Below, piece after piece: positions 14,445 through 22,559 of a stretch of 27,418 nucleotides of DNA. The notes under the pieces were generated by a model. That model was not told the origin of the DNA. It saw only the letters and a list, made by a program, of their open reading frames with translations, and did no database searches. Numbering within the stretch: the first letter of the stretch is position 1; the number at the start of each line of letters is the position of its first letter. This DNA comes from Clostridia bacterium (GTDB lineage Bacteria; Bacillota_A; Clostridia; Christensenellales; Aristaeellaceae), in assembly GCA_017530275.1 (NCBI GenBank), contig JAFXMP010000358.1, positions 1 through 27,418 on the forward strand. The letters are read 5' to 3'. The translations under genes were made by a program, and so were the position numbers.

Positions 14445-14936
14445 ATGAAGAAGAATGCGTTCAATGTCAAAACCTTGTCTATGGGCGGAGCCATCGCCGC
14501 GCTGTATGTGGTGCTGACGTTCGTTGCCCAGGCGTTCGGCCTGGCCAGCGGCGCCATTCAGGTCCGCCTTTCCGAAGCGCTCACCATTCTGCCCTGCTTT
14601 ACCGCCGCCGCGGTGCCGGGCCTGACGGTGGGCTGCGTGCTCGCCAACCTGCTTACGGGCTGCGCCCTGTGGGACGTGGTGTTCGGCAGTTTGGCCACAT
14701 TGATTGGGGCCATAGTAACCCGCCTGCTTCAAAAAAAGCCTTTGCTTGCCTGGATTCCTCCAGTGATAAGCAACGCCATTATCGTGCCCATCGTGCTGCA
14801 AAAGGTGTACGGCGTGCCGGATTCCTTCTGGTATCTGATGCTGACGGTCGGCGCGGGCGAAGTGATCGCCTGCGGTATCCTGGGCCTTTTGTTCTACAAA
14901 GCCCTGGCAAAAATGCCCAAGCGCATGATGGAATGA
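14445..14936 (+). CDS. queT: QueT-family queuosine-precursor transporter (ECF S component)
   Basis: The 163-residue membrane protein has about five hydrophobic spans. It contains the family pattern IQVRLSEALTILPCFTAAAVPGL, then GCVLANLLTG, VVFGSLATLIGA and PPVISNAIIVP (COG4708, also called DUF988). QueT is the substrate-binding S component of an ECF transporter for a queuosine precursor such as preQ1, acting with the shared EcfA/A'/T module, which is not in this window. AAAGGAG lies nine bases before ATG 14445. A folded leader precedes it and an intrinsic terminator follows, so it is transcribed alone. Confidence 0.88.
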   Translation: MKKNAFNVKTLSMGGAIAALYVVLTFVAQAFGLASGAIQVRLSEALTILPCFTAAAVPGLTVGCVLANLLTGCALWDVVFGSLATLIGAIVTRLLQKKPLLAWIPPVISNAIIVPIVLQKVYGVPDSFWYLMLTVGAGEVIACGILGLLFYKALAKMPKRMME

Positions 14937-14942
14937 CTTTTG

Positions 14943-14972
14943 AACGCGGAGCCTGTACGGTTCCGCGTTTTT
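14943..14972 (+). terminator. Intrinsic terminator of queT
   Basis: AACGCGGA (14943-14950) pairs with TCCGCGTT (14962-14969), and the following T-run reaches 14972. Confidence 0.85.
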
Positions 14973-14990
14973 CGTCGGTTTTTCCGGGTC

Positions 14991-15019
14991 TTGTCAAGTC
15001 GCCTTTTATATGGTAAAAT
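14991..15019 (+). promoter_or_regulatory. Sigma-A promoter of the plsX operon
   Basis: TTGTCA (14991-14996), 17 bases, then TAAAAT (15014-15019) with an extended -10 TGG. plsX starts 39 bases later. The leader contains no FapR-like palindrome that I can see. Confidence 0.8.
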
Positions 15020-15058
15020 AATATGTCTCTTTATGAGCCTTTGGTATGGAGGAACGCC

Positions 15059-16066
15059 ATGATTCACATTTATCTGGACGCCATGGGCGGCGACAACGCC
15101 CCCCAGTGCACAGTAGACGGGGCCAAGGAAGCCCTGCGGGCGGACAAGGACCTGAAAATCACCTTAGGCGGGCCCAAGGCACAGATCGAACCGCTGCTTC
15201 AGGACTGCCCCGATATCCGGGACCGGCTGCTGATCGACGACTGCCAGGAAATCATCACCAACCACGACGCACCGGTGATGGCCATCCGGCAAAAGAAGCA
15301 ATCCGCCCAGGTGAAGGGCATGCTGCTGGTGCGGGAAAAGGGCGCGGACGGCTTCGTTTCCGCCGGGAGCACCGGGGCCACGCTGGCGGGCGGCATGTTC
15401 CGCTTAGGCCGCATCGAGGGCGTGGAACGGCCCGCCCTGGCGCCGCTTTTGCCCAACGGCAAAGGCTTTTTCTGCCTGATCGACTGCGGGGCCAACGTGG
15501 ACTGTCTGCCCCAATATCTGCCCCAGTTCGGCGTCATGGGCGCGGCGTACCTGAAAGCCGTGCGCGGGATCGAAAACCCCCGGGTTGGTCTGGTGAACAT
15601 CGGCGCGGAGGCTGAAAAGGGCAACGCCCTGGCGAAGGCCGCCTATCCGCTGATGGAAAAAGCGCCCTTCAACTTTGTGGGCAATATCGAAGGCCGGGAT
15701 ATCACCGCCGACATAGCCGACGTGGTGGTGTGCGACGGGTTTTCCGGCAACCTGATCCTGAAATTCATGGAAGGCGTGGCGGGCACATTGCTCGGCATGA
15801 TCAAAAAGGAAATCTACGCTGATTTCCGCAGCAAGATCGGCGGCCTGCTTGCCAAGCCCGCCTTTAAGCGCGTGAAAAAGTCCATGGATTACACCGAAGT
15901 GGGCGGCGCTCCCCTGCTGGGCGTCCGGGGCGTGGTGGTCAAGGCCCACGGCTCCAGCAACGCCCACGCTATCGCCTGCGCGATCCGCCAGGCCGTGCTG
16001 ATGGTACGGAAAAACCTGGTTGATTCCATAGAAAAAGAAATATCCAAGCAACTGCAAGCAGAATAA
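15059..16066 (+). CDS. plsX: Phosphate acyltransferase PlsX
   Basis: This 335-residue protein starts with IYLDAMGGDNAPQ, the PlsX signature. It also contains RQKKQSAQVKGMLLVREKGADGFVSAGSTGA in the conserved active-site region, DCGANVDC, and the C-terminal GAPLLGVRGVVVKAHGSSNA. PlsX converts acyl-ACP and phosphate to acyl-phosphate, the acyl donor for PlsY in phospholipid synthesis. ATG 15059 has GGAGG six bases upstream; the in-frame ATG at 15023 lies at the promoter's start region and is less likely. It heads the conserved plsX-acpP-rnc-smc-ftsY cluster. Confidence 0.95.
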   Translation: MIHIYLDAMGGDNAPQCTVDGAKEALRADKDLKITLGGPKAQIEPLLQDCPDIRDRLLIDDCQEIITNHDAPVMAIRQKKQSAQVKGMLLVREKGADGFVSAGSTGATLAGGMFRLGRIEGVERPALAPLLPNGKGFFCLIDCGANVDCLPQYLPQFGVMGAAYLKAVRGIENPRVGLVNIGAEAEKGNALAKAAYPLMEKAPFNFVGNIEGRDITADIADVVVCDGFSGNLILKFMEGVAGTLLGMIKKEIYADFRSKIGGLLAKPAFKRVKKSMDYTEVGGAPLLGVRGVVVKAHGSSNAHAIACAIRQAVLMVRKNLVDSIEKEISKQLQAE

Positions 16067-16083
16067 TGAAGGAGGATGCAGCA

Positions 16084-16311
16084 ATGGTATACGAAACAGT
16101 CGCCGGCATGATCGCCAAGCAGCTGAAAATGGACGTGAAGGACGTTACCCCTGACAAGCGCCTGGTGGAGGACCTGAAAGCGGACAGCGCCAACGTGATG
16201 GTGCTGATCATGGACCTGGAGGACGCCTTCAACATGACGGTGGACGATACCGCCATCACCACCCTGCGCACTGTGGGCGACGTAGTCAAGTATATTGAAG
16301 CCAATCAATAA
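16084..16311 (+). CDS. acpP: Acyl carrier protein
   Basis: This 75-residue acidic protein has the typical four-helix ACP pattern. The phosphopantetheine attachment serine is S35 in KADSANVMVL; the family usually reads DSL, so Ala after the Ser is less common. GGAGGATG lies just before ATG 16084, 17 bases after plsX. It carries acyl chains for fatty-acid synthesis and supplies acyl-ACP to PlsX encoded upstream. Confidence 0.92.
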   Translation: MVYETVAGMIAKQLKMDVKDVTPDKRLVEDLKADSANVMVLIMDLEDAFNMTVDDTAITTLRTVGDVVKYIEANQ

Positions 16312-16330
16312 TTCCAAAAACAAATTACGC

Positions 16331-16358
16331 CGGGGGCGGATGCGGCCATCCGCCCCCG
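16331..16358 (+). promoter_or_regulatory. Perfect 12-bp hairpin in the acpP-rnc gap
   Basis: CGGGGGCGGATG (16331-16342) pairs perfectly with 16347-16358 across a four-base loop (CGGC). There is no T-run, so it is not a normal terminator. It ends 29 bases before the rnc start. It could be a processing or RNase III site (E. coli RNase III trims its own leader) or a REP-like palindrome. Confidence 0.55.
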
Positions 16359-16387
16359 CGGATTACTTAAAGAAGGTTACAGAAAAC

Positions 16388-17050
16388 ATGGCAGATTTTG
16401 CGGCACTGGAGCGGGCTATCGGCCATTCCTTCCGGCAGCCGGCGCTGCTCAAGCAGGCGCTGACGCATCCATCGCTGGGGCACAACCATAACCAGCGGCT
16501 GGAATTTTTAGGCGACGCCGTGCTGGAATTGTGCGTGAGCGAAAAAATCTACGAGCAGCACCCGGAAATGCACGAGGGAGCCATGACGCGCCTGCGTCAA
16601 AAGCTGGTTCGGGAAGAAAAGCTGGCGGAAGCCGCAAGGAGCATTCACCTGGGCCAGGTCCTGCGCATGGACAAAAGCTGTGAAACCGGGGGCGGCCGGG
16701 AAAACCCCTCCGTGCTGTGCGACACTTTTGAAGCGGTGCTGGCCGCCGTGTATTTAGACGGAGGATTGGACGCCGCCCGGGAGATGGTGCTGCGGCTCAT
16801 CGGCGACTGCTCCGAAACCGGAGAAAATGACGCCAAAAGCGCCCTGCAGGAATACGTGCAGGCCCAGGGCCGGGATATGCCAGCCTACGAGATTTTGGGG
16901 GAGGACGGCCCGCCTCATGACCGGGTGTTTACCGCCGCCGTATACCTGGAGGGCGTGGAAGCCGCAAGGGGCCGGGGCACCAGTAAAAAGCGCGCAGAGC
17001 AGGAGGCCGCCGCCGCCGCGCTGGACACACTAAAGCGTTCGGGGGAATAG
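16388..17050 (+). CDS. rnc: Ribonuclease III
   Basis: This 220-residue protein has the RNase III signature NQRLEFLGDAVLEL (35-48, with the metal-binding acidic residues) and the second acidic motif in CDTFEAVLAAVYLDGG. The dsRNA-binding domain spans about 150-220 (DAKSALQEYVQAQG ... GTSKKRAEQEAAAAAL). It cuts double-stranded RNA in rRNA maturation and mRNA decay. I choose ATG 16388 because family members start near MADFAALERAIGHSF; an earlier in-frame ATG at 16295 would overlap acpP and translate the hairpin. The ribosome binding site (AAGAAGG) is weak and distant. Confidence 0.93.
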   Translation: MADFAALERAIGHSFRQPALLKQALTHPSLGHNHNQRLEFLGDAVLELCVSEKIYEQHPEMHEGAMTRLRQKLVREEKLAEAARSIHLGQVLRMDKSCETGGGRENPSVLCDTFEAVLAAVYLDGGLDAAREMVLRLIGDCSETGENDAKSALQEYVQAQGRDMPAYEILGEDGPPHDRVFTAAVYLEGVEAARGRGTSKKRAEQEAAAAALDTLKRSGE

Positions 17051-17057
17051 GGGAACG

Positions 17058-20000
17058 ATGCGCCTTAAAAAACTGGAAATCCACGGGTTCAAATCCTTCG
17101 CCGACCGGACGGAAATCGTGTTCAACCAGGGCATCACGGGCATCGTGGGACCCAACGGATCGGGCAAAAGCAACATCGGCGACGCGGTGCGCTGGGTGCT
17201 GGGCGAACAGAGCGCAAGGGTTCTTCGCGGCGCGAAAATGGAGGACGTGATCTTCAACGGCACCGCGAAAAGGAAGGCGGCGTCCTACTGCGAAGTGAAC
17301 CTGGTGTTCGAGAACGAGGATGGAGCCCTGAAATCCAATTTCGCCGAAGTCATGGTCACCCGCCGGGTCTACCGCAGCGGGGACAGCGAATACTATCTGA
17401 ATAAAACGGCCTGCCGCTTAAAGGATATCCTGGAACTGTTCCGGGATACCGGCATCGGGCGGGAGGGATATTCCCTCATCGGCCAGGGCCGCATCGACGA
17501 AATCCTGTCGGTGAAAAGCGAGGACCGCCGCCAGGTATTCGAGGAAGCCGCCGGGGTGATGACCTACCGTGTCCGCAAGGAGGACGCGGAAAGAAAGCTG
17601 GCCCGCACCCGGGAAAATCTGAGCCGGGTCAACGATATTTTGGAAGAGCTTTCCTCCCGGGTGGAGCCCCTGGAAAAACAGGCGGCGGTCGCCAAGGAAT
17701 ACCTGGAATTGGCGGAACGGTTAAAGGATTTGGAAATCAATGTTTTCCTGATCCGTCATGATAAAGTAAAAGAACGCATTTCCTCCCTGGACAAAAATAT
17801 CGAGGGCCTCAAGGATATCCTGCTGCATCATGAAGCGCGCCTGAACGAAAACGCGGCGGAAAGGGAAAAGCTGGAAGAAGCCATCGCCCTGTTGGAAACG
17901 GAACTGACCAGCGCCCGGCAGGAGCACCTGTCCGCCAACGACGCCCTGTACAGCGCGCAGGCCGCCCGGGACAGCGCCAAGCGTCAGATCGAATCGGATC
18001 GGGAAGCGCTGACCCGCATCGAGGGGGACATGCAGGACACCCTGCGCAGGCAGGATGAATTGCAGGCCCTGTTTGATCAAGGGGAGCAGGACACCCGTCA
18101 AAGCGGCGAAGCGCTGAACAAGGCTCAGGCAGAGCTCAGCGCCGAGCAGCAAAAGTTAGACGATTATCTGGCGGACGCGGAAGCCAAAGAAGGGGAACTG
18201 GACCGGCACAAATCCGATATCCTGGACGCCATGAACCGCCTGTCCGACGCTCGGAACCAGCAGGCCCGGCAGCAGGCCATCGCCTCCCAGATGAAAAACC
18301 GTCTGGCGGAGATCGAGCAGAGTATCCGGGAAGGCGGGGAAAAACAGCTGGCCCTGACCCAAGCCCTGCGGGACGCGGAAAAGCAGGCTGCGGACGTGGA
18401 AGCGGGTCTGGAAAAATTGAAAGCCGACGCGGTGCAGAGCGAGGCCGACGTGCGGGCCGTGACCCAGGAGACCCAGGAAAAGGCGGAAAAAGCCCAGGCC
18501 ATGAACGCCCAATGCCAGGCCGACGGCAGCCGCCTGCGCCTGATGGAGGAAATGAGCCGGGAAATGGAGGGCTATGCCCAGTCCGTGCGGCGGGCCTTAT
18601 CCTATGCTCAGGATGATCCCTCCGTCCGGGGCGTGGTGGCGCGGCTGATGCAGGTGCCCAAAGAATTGGAAACCGCCATCGATATGGTGCTGGGCGGGGC
18701 GCTGCAAAACATCGTCACGGAAGATGAGGAAGCGGCCAAGCGCCTGATCGATTATCTGCGCAACAACCGTTTGGGCCGGGCCACGTTCCTGCCCATGACG
18801 AGCGTCAAAAGCCGGGTGCTCACCAATGAGGAACGCCGCCTCCTGTCCATGCCGGGATGCCTGGGCGTAGCCAGCGAATTGGTTTCCTACGCGCCGGAAT
18901 ACCGGGGCGTGATGGAAAACCTGCTGGGCCGCACCGTCATCGCGGAGGATTTGGACAGCGGCATTCCCATCATGCGGGCGGGCCGTCACGCCTTTAGGCT
19001 TGTGACCCTCGCCGGCGACGTGATGCACTCCGGCGGCTCCATGACCGGTGGCACGGCGCAAAAGAGCGCTGTAAGCCTCCTGGGCCGGGAACGTGAAATA
19101 AAGGAGCTGCGGGAAAAACTGACCGCCGGGCGGCAGGAATTGGACGCCCTGCGGGATGAATTGAACGCACTGCAATTCAGGCGGGAGGACATGAAACGCC
19201 TGCGCAACGAAGCCATGGAGCGGGTGCACCAGGAAGAAATCGCCGTGGCGAGAGAGCAGGAGCGGGTATTCAACGCCAAAGCCGAATGGACCGCCGCCGC
19301 CCAGCAGTTGGAGCGCACCCAGGACGCCCGGAAGCAGTTGACGGAAAGCATCGAAGAAATCGAACGGGACCTGGCCGCCGCCCAGACCCTGGCCCAGAAC
19401 GAAACCATCGACCGGGAGGCCATGGATCAAAAGACGGAAGCCCTGCAAAAGGCCCTGTACGAAGCACGGCAGCGGGCCGACGCCCAGCGCGACCGGGTGA
19501 CCAAAATGCGGCTGGAATATGCCGATCTGTCCTACGCTCTGGATACCCTCAAGCGGGACAGGCAGCGCCGGGATCAGGAATTTGCCCAGCTCACCCGTTC
19601 CCTGGAGCAGCTTACCCGTAAAAAAACAGACAAGGAAAGCCAATTGGTTCAGGCGGAAACGCTGCTCAAGGAGCAGGAAGCCGCCTGCTGCGCTCAGGAG
19701 GACGAAGTCGGCAGGAAACGGGATCGGGTAAACGAATTGGATGCCCGGCGGCAGGAAGCGTCCGCAAATCAGCGGAAGTGCGTCAATCAGCGGGAAGAAA
19801 TCCATCAGGCGTATGACGCGGACAGCGCAAAGCTGCACCGCACTGAGTTGAGCCGCGACCGGGCGGAAAACGAGCTCAAGGTCATGACCGACCACATTTT
19901 CAACACATACGATCTCACCTATGCCATGGCGGAGGAACTGCGCTGCGAAGGTCCATTCGATCTAAGCGGCAGTGAAAAGGAAGCGGCGGAACTGCGGGGC

Positions 20001-20615
20001 CGCATCCGGGATATGGGGCCTGTGAACGTGGGGGCCATTGAGGAATACGCAGCCACCAAGGAGCGCTTCGACGGCCTGACCGCCCAGCAACAGGACCTGA
20101 CCAAGGCGGAAAACGATCTGCAAACGCTGATCACCCGGCTGCTTTCCCAGATGGAAAAGCAGTTTGTGGCCGAATTTGACAAGCTGGGCGTGTTCTTTCA
20201 GGAAACCTTCGCCCGGCTGTTCGGCGGCGGGTATGCGGAACTCAAGCTCACCGACCCGGACGACGCCCTGAACTGCGGCATCGAGATCATCGCCCAGCCC
20301 CCGGGTAAAAAATTGCAGCTGTTGAGCCTGCTGTCCGGCGGCGAACGGGCGCTGACCGCCATCGCCATCCTGTTCGCCATGCTGAAATTAAAGCCCACGC
20401 CCTTCTGTATCTTAGACGAGATCGAAGCGGCGCTTGACGAGGCGAACATCGGCTATTTCGCCGATTATCTGTGTGAGTACGCCCACACCACCCAGTTCGT
20501 GGTAGTCACCCACCGCAAGGGCACCATGGAAAGGTGCGACGCGCTGTACGGCGTGGCCATGCAGGAAAAGGGCGTCAGCGGCATGGTTTCGGTGAATCTG
20601 CAGGACTATGAATAA
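17058..20615 (+). CDS. smc: Chromosome segregation ATPase SMC
   Basis: The full-length 1185-residue SMC has Walker A GPNGSGKSN (31-39), a first long coiled coil (about 170-500), a hinge domain (about 513-670, with AGDVMHSGGSMTGG near its end) and a second coiled coil. The C-terminal head has signature LLSGGERALTA (about 1091-1101) and Walker B FCILDEIEAALDEAN. It forms a ring with ScpA and ScpB, encoded elsewhere, that compacts and segregates the chromosome. GGGGAA lies directly before ATG 17058, seven bases after the rnc stop, so the two are co-transcribed. Confidence 0.97.
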   Translation: MRLKKLEIHGFKSFADRTEIVFNQGITGIVGPNGSGKSNIGDAVRWVLGEQSARVLRGAKMEDVIFNGTAKRKAASYCEVNLVFENEDGALKSNFAEVMVTRRVYRSGDSEYYLNKTACRLKDILELFRDTGIGREGYSLIGQGRIDEILSVKSEDRRQVFEEAAGVMTYRVRKEDAERKLARTRENLSRVNDILEELSSRVEPLEKQAAVAKEYLELAERLKDLEINVFLIRHDKVKERISSLDKNIEGLKDILLHHEARLNENAAEREKLEEAIALLETELTSARQEHLSANDALYSAQAARDSAKRQIESDREALTRIEGDMQDTLRRQDELQALFDQGEQDTRQSGEALNKAQAELSAEQQKLDDYLADAEAKEGELDRHKSDILDAMNRLSDARNQQARQQAIASQMKNRLAEIEQSIREGGEKQLALTQALRDAEKQAADVEAGLEKLKADAVQSEADVRAVTQETQEKAEKAQAMNAQCQADGSRLRLMEEMSREMEGYAQSVRRALSYAQDDPSVRGVVARLMQVPKELETAIDMVLGGALQNIVTEDEEAAKRLIDYLRNNRLGRATFLPMTSVKSRVLTNEERRLLSMPGCLGVASELVSYAPEYRGVMENLLGRTVIAEDLDSGIPIMRAGRHAFRLVTLAGDVMHSGGSMTGGTAQKSAVSLLGREREIKELREKLTAGRQELDALRDELNALQFRREDMKRLRNEAMERVHQEEIAVAREQERVFNAKAEWTAAAQQLERTQDARKQLTESIEEIERDLAAAQTLAQNETIDREAMDQKTEALQKALYEARQRADAQRDRVTKMRLEYADLSYALDTLKRDRQRRDQEFAQLTRSLEQLTRKKTDKESQLVQAETLLKEQEAACCAQEDEVGRKRDRVNELDARRQEASANQRKCVNQREEIHQAYDADSAKLHRTELSRDRAENELKVMTDHIFNTYDLTYAMAEELRCEGPFDLSGSEKEAAELRGRIRDMGPVNVGAIEEYAATKERFDGLTAQQQDLTKAENDLQTLITRLLSQMEKQFVAEFDKLGVFFQETFARLFGGGYAELKLTDPDDALNCGIEIIAQPPGKKLQLLSLLSGGERALTAIAILFAMLKLKPTPFCILDEIEAALDEANIGYFADYLCEYAHTTQFVVVTHRKGTMERCDALYGVAMQEKGVSGMVSVNLQDYE

Positions 20616-20619
20616 AGGA

Positions 20620-20728
20620 AAGAGAGTGGAGAGTTGAGAGTGGAGAGTTGAGATAAAACAGTGCGTTTATTCCGAAAGCAAGCACAAACTATATAAATCT
20701 CAACTCTCAATTCTTAACTCTCAACTCT
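20620..20728. repeat. Heptad-repeat palindrome, copy 3
   Basis: The left arm (about 20620-20653) reads as units AGAGTGG, AGAGTTG, AGAGTGG, AGAGTTG, AGATaaa. The right arm (about 20697-20728), reverse complemented, reads AGAGTTG, AGAGTTA, AGAATTG, AGAGTTG, AGATtta. The centre is about 43 bases. It starts five bases after the smc stop and ends ahead of the ftsY ribosome binding site. Confidence 0.87.
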
Positions 20729-20756
20729 GGTTTTCCGACTATAAGGAGGAAACACA

Positions 20757-21662
20757 ATGGGCTTTTTTCAGCGCCTAAAGGATGGCTTATTCAAGACCCG
20801 CAGCGGGCTCACCGACAAGGTGGACGAGCTGGTCAAGAATACCCGCGTCATTGATGATGACTTCTATGACGAGCTCACCGATATCCTGATTCTGGCGGAC
20901 GTTGGTATGGCCGCCACCACGGACATCATGGACAAATTAAAGGCCCGGGTCAATGAGCAGAAGCTCAAGGACGCGGACCAGGCCAAAGAAATCTTCAAGC
21001 AGATTCTGGTGGAGGAAATGAACATCCCCCGGCCCAATCTGCGCTGGCCCATGGTCATGTTCGTGGTGGGCGTCAATGGCGTGGGCAAAACCACCACCAT
21101 CGGCAAATTGGCCCTGCGCTTCCAGGAAATCGGCCGCAGCGTGATGCTGGCCGCCGCCGACACCTTCCGCGCCGCCGCCGACGAGCAGCTTGCCATCTGG
21201 GCCGACCGCGCCAAGGTGCCCATCGTCCGGGGCAAGGAGGGCGGCGACCCCGCCGCCGTGGTGTACGACGCCGTACAGAGCGCCAAGGCCCGGAAAACTG
21301 ACCTGCTGATCGTGGACACCGCGGGCCGCCTGCACAACAAAAAGAACCTGATGGACGAGCTGGGCAAAATGCGCCGCATCATCGACCGGGAATACCCCGA
21401 GGCCGAAATGCGCTGCATGCTGGTGCTGGACGCCACCACGGGCCAGAACGGCATCCAGCAGGCCAAGCAGTTCAAGGAAGCCGCCGAAATCAACGGCATC
21501 GTATTGACGAAGCTGGACGGCACCCCCAAGGGCGGCGTCGCCAACGCCATCCGCAAGGAAATGAAAAACCCCGTGTGGTACATCGGCGTGGGCGAAGGCA
21601 TCGACGATTTGCAGGCCTTCGACGCCAAGGAATTTGTCAACGCCCTGTTTGGGGAGGCGTAA
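20757..21662 (+). CDS. ftsY: Signal recognition particle receptor FtsY
   Basis: The 301-residue protein has the SRP GTPase N domain (about 1-90) and G domain, with GVNGVGKTTT (105-114), DTFRAAADEQL, DTAGRLHNK, TKLDGTPKGG and the closing GVGEGIDDLQAFD. It lacks the long acidic A domain of E. coli FtsY, as is usual in Firmicutes. It docks SRP-bound ribosomes at the membrane. A strong site (AAGGAGG) precedes ATG 20757. The smc-ftsY order is conserved, but here a heptad palindrome separates the two. Confidence 0.96.
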   Translation: MGFFQRLKDGLFKTRSGLTDKVDELVKNTRVIDDDFYDELTDILILADVGMAATTDIMDKLKARVNEQKLKDADQAKEIFKQILVEEMNIPRPNLRWPMVMFVVGVNGVGKTTTIGKLALRFQEIGRSVMLAAADTFRAAADEQLAIWADRAKVPIVRGKEGGDPAAVVYDAVQSAKARKTDLLIVDTAGRLHNKKNLMDELGKMRRIIDREYPEAEMRCMLVLDATTGQNGIQQAKQFKEAAEINGIVLTKLDGTPKGGVANAIRKEMKNPVWYIGVGEGIDDLQAFDAKEFVNALFGEA

Positions 21663-21673
21663 GAGGAGTTATA

Positions 21674-21889
21674 CTGGGGGAACCGCTTTTGTGCCAAAAG
21701 CGGTTCCCCCAGGCCCCCTCCGAAAACCACCTTTGAACTATATTTATCACGAAGCAATTTCATTTCCATCAATTCACTAAAAACCCGAACAGATTTTGGT
21801 AGCCAAATGAGTTATTCCCTTATATGGCTTTCTTGGAAGGGGGGCTGGGGGAAACCATTCTTTGGCCTCCAAAGAATGGTTTCCCCCAG
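21674..21889. repeat. Intergenic element with two perfect triloop hairpins as inverted ends
   Basis: The left hairpin (21674-21712) has an 18-bp perfect stem and loop TGC. The right hairpin (21845-21889) has a 21-bp perfect stem and loop CCT. Both share the outer half CTGGGGGAA(A)CC, while the inner halves differ (CGCTTTTG against ATTCTTTGG) with full base pairing kept. Inside each hairpin lies an inverted C-rich flank (GGCCCCCTCC and, inverted, GCCCCCCTTCC). The centre of about 110 bases is AT-rich and holds no gene. This is nearly all of the ftsY-acetyltransferase gap. The right hairpin is followed by AAAAATTTTT and might act as a weak terminator. Confidence 0.75.
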
Positions 21890-21919
21890 AAAAATTTTTC
21901 CCGTCCCGAGGTGAACTCC

Positions 21920-22408
21920 ATGAGAATGCTGCGGCTGTTTACGCGCAAGGCCACGTTTTCCGACGGCGTGCTGGATCTGGTGCTGACCAACGAGGACGTG
22001 CGGGACGAATCCTGCGGCATTGAGGACGGGTACACCTTCTCCATTTTCCGGGCAAAAACCCGGGATTATGTGGGGTATGTGAGCCTGCGGTTAGGCGAAA
22101 GCCCGGGGCTGTATTACTTGGGGCACATCGGGTATCGGGTGGAGGAAAAACATCGGGGCCACGGGTACGCGGCGGAGGCGTGCAGGCTGCTGCTGCCGCT
22201 GCTGAACCGGCTGCACCTCGGCAGCGTGGTGATCACCGCCAACGTGGAAAACGTGGCGTCCCGGAAAACCTGCGAAAACCTGGGCTGCGTGCTGGAGCGC
22301 ATCGCCGACGTGCCCCCGGAGCAGCGGACGTTGTGCGCCGGAGCGCGGCAGAAGTGCCGGTATATCTGGCGCATGGACAGAGCGGAAAAAGCATACAATA
22401 AACCGTGA
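21920..22408 (+). CDS. GNAT-family N-acetyltransferase
   Basis: The 162-residue protein has the GNAT core: strand 4 and motif A in LGHIGYRVEEKHRGHGYAAE (acetyl-CoA pyrophosphate loop R-G-H-G-Y-A), then VVITANVENVASRKTCENLG as motif B. It most resembles RimJ/RimL-like acetyltransferases; the substrate is unknown. ATG 21920 is preceded by CGAGGTG; an upstream in-frame ATG at 21824 would translate the palindromic hairpin and is rejected. The gene lies between two palindromic intergenic elements. Confidence 0.85.
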   Translation: MRMLRLFTRKATFSDGVLDLVLTNEDVRDESCGIEDGYTFSIFRAKTRDYVGYVSLRLGESPGLYYLGHIGYRVEEKHRGHGYAAEACRLLLPLLNRLHLGSVVITANVENVASRKTCENLGCVLERIADVPPEQRTLCAGARQKCRYIWRMDRAEKAYNKP

Positions 22409-22413
22409 TGGTA

Positions 22414-22543
22414 AGCGTGGAGTTTGGAGAGTGGAGAGTGGAGTTATATTATATCATGTTATCAATCATTATTTCGGTTCATGATTTGGCAGTAAACACC
22501 GTCTGTATAAAACTCCACTCTCCACTCTTCACACTCCACACTT
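22414..22543. repeat. Heptad-repeat palindrome, copy 4
   Basis: The left arm (about 22414-22444) reads GCGTGGA, GTTTGGA, GAGTGGA, GAGTGGA, GTTata. The right arm (about 22511-22543), reverse complemented, reads GTGTGGA, GTGTGAA, GAGTGGA, GAGTGGA, GTTtta. The AT-rich centre is about 66 bases. It fills the gap between the acetyltransferase and hydrolase genes. Confidence 0.87.
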
Positions 22544-22559
22544 GAAAGGAAGGGCCCCC

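Noticed and set aside
16295..16387. Earlier start of RNase III overlapping acpP
   Set aside because: The added residues translate the hairpin and are not part of the RNase III fold; ATG 16388 fits the family start, though its ribosome binding site is weak.
18597..19895. 432-codon open frame opposite smc
   Set aside because: The smc reading is full length with all motifs; the antisense frame arises from codon bias.
21674..21712. Ordinary intrinsic terminator of ftsY
   Set aside because: The stem is long and perfect but has no T-run on either side; its relation to the second hairpin at 21845-21889 explains it better as an element end.
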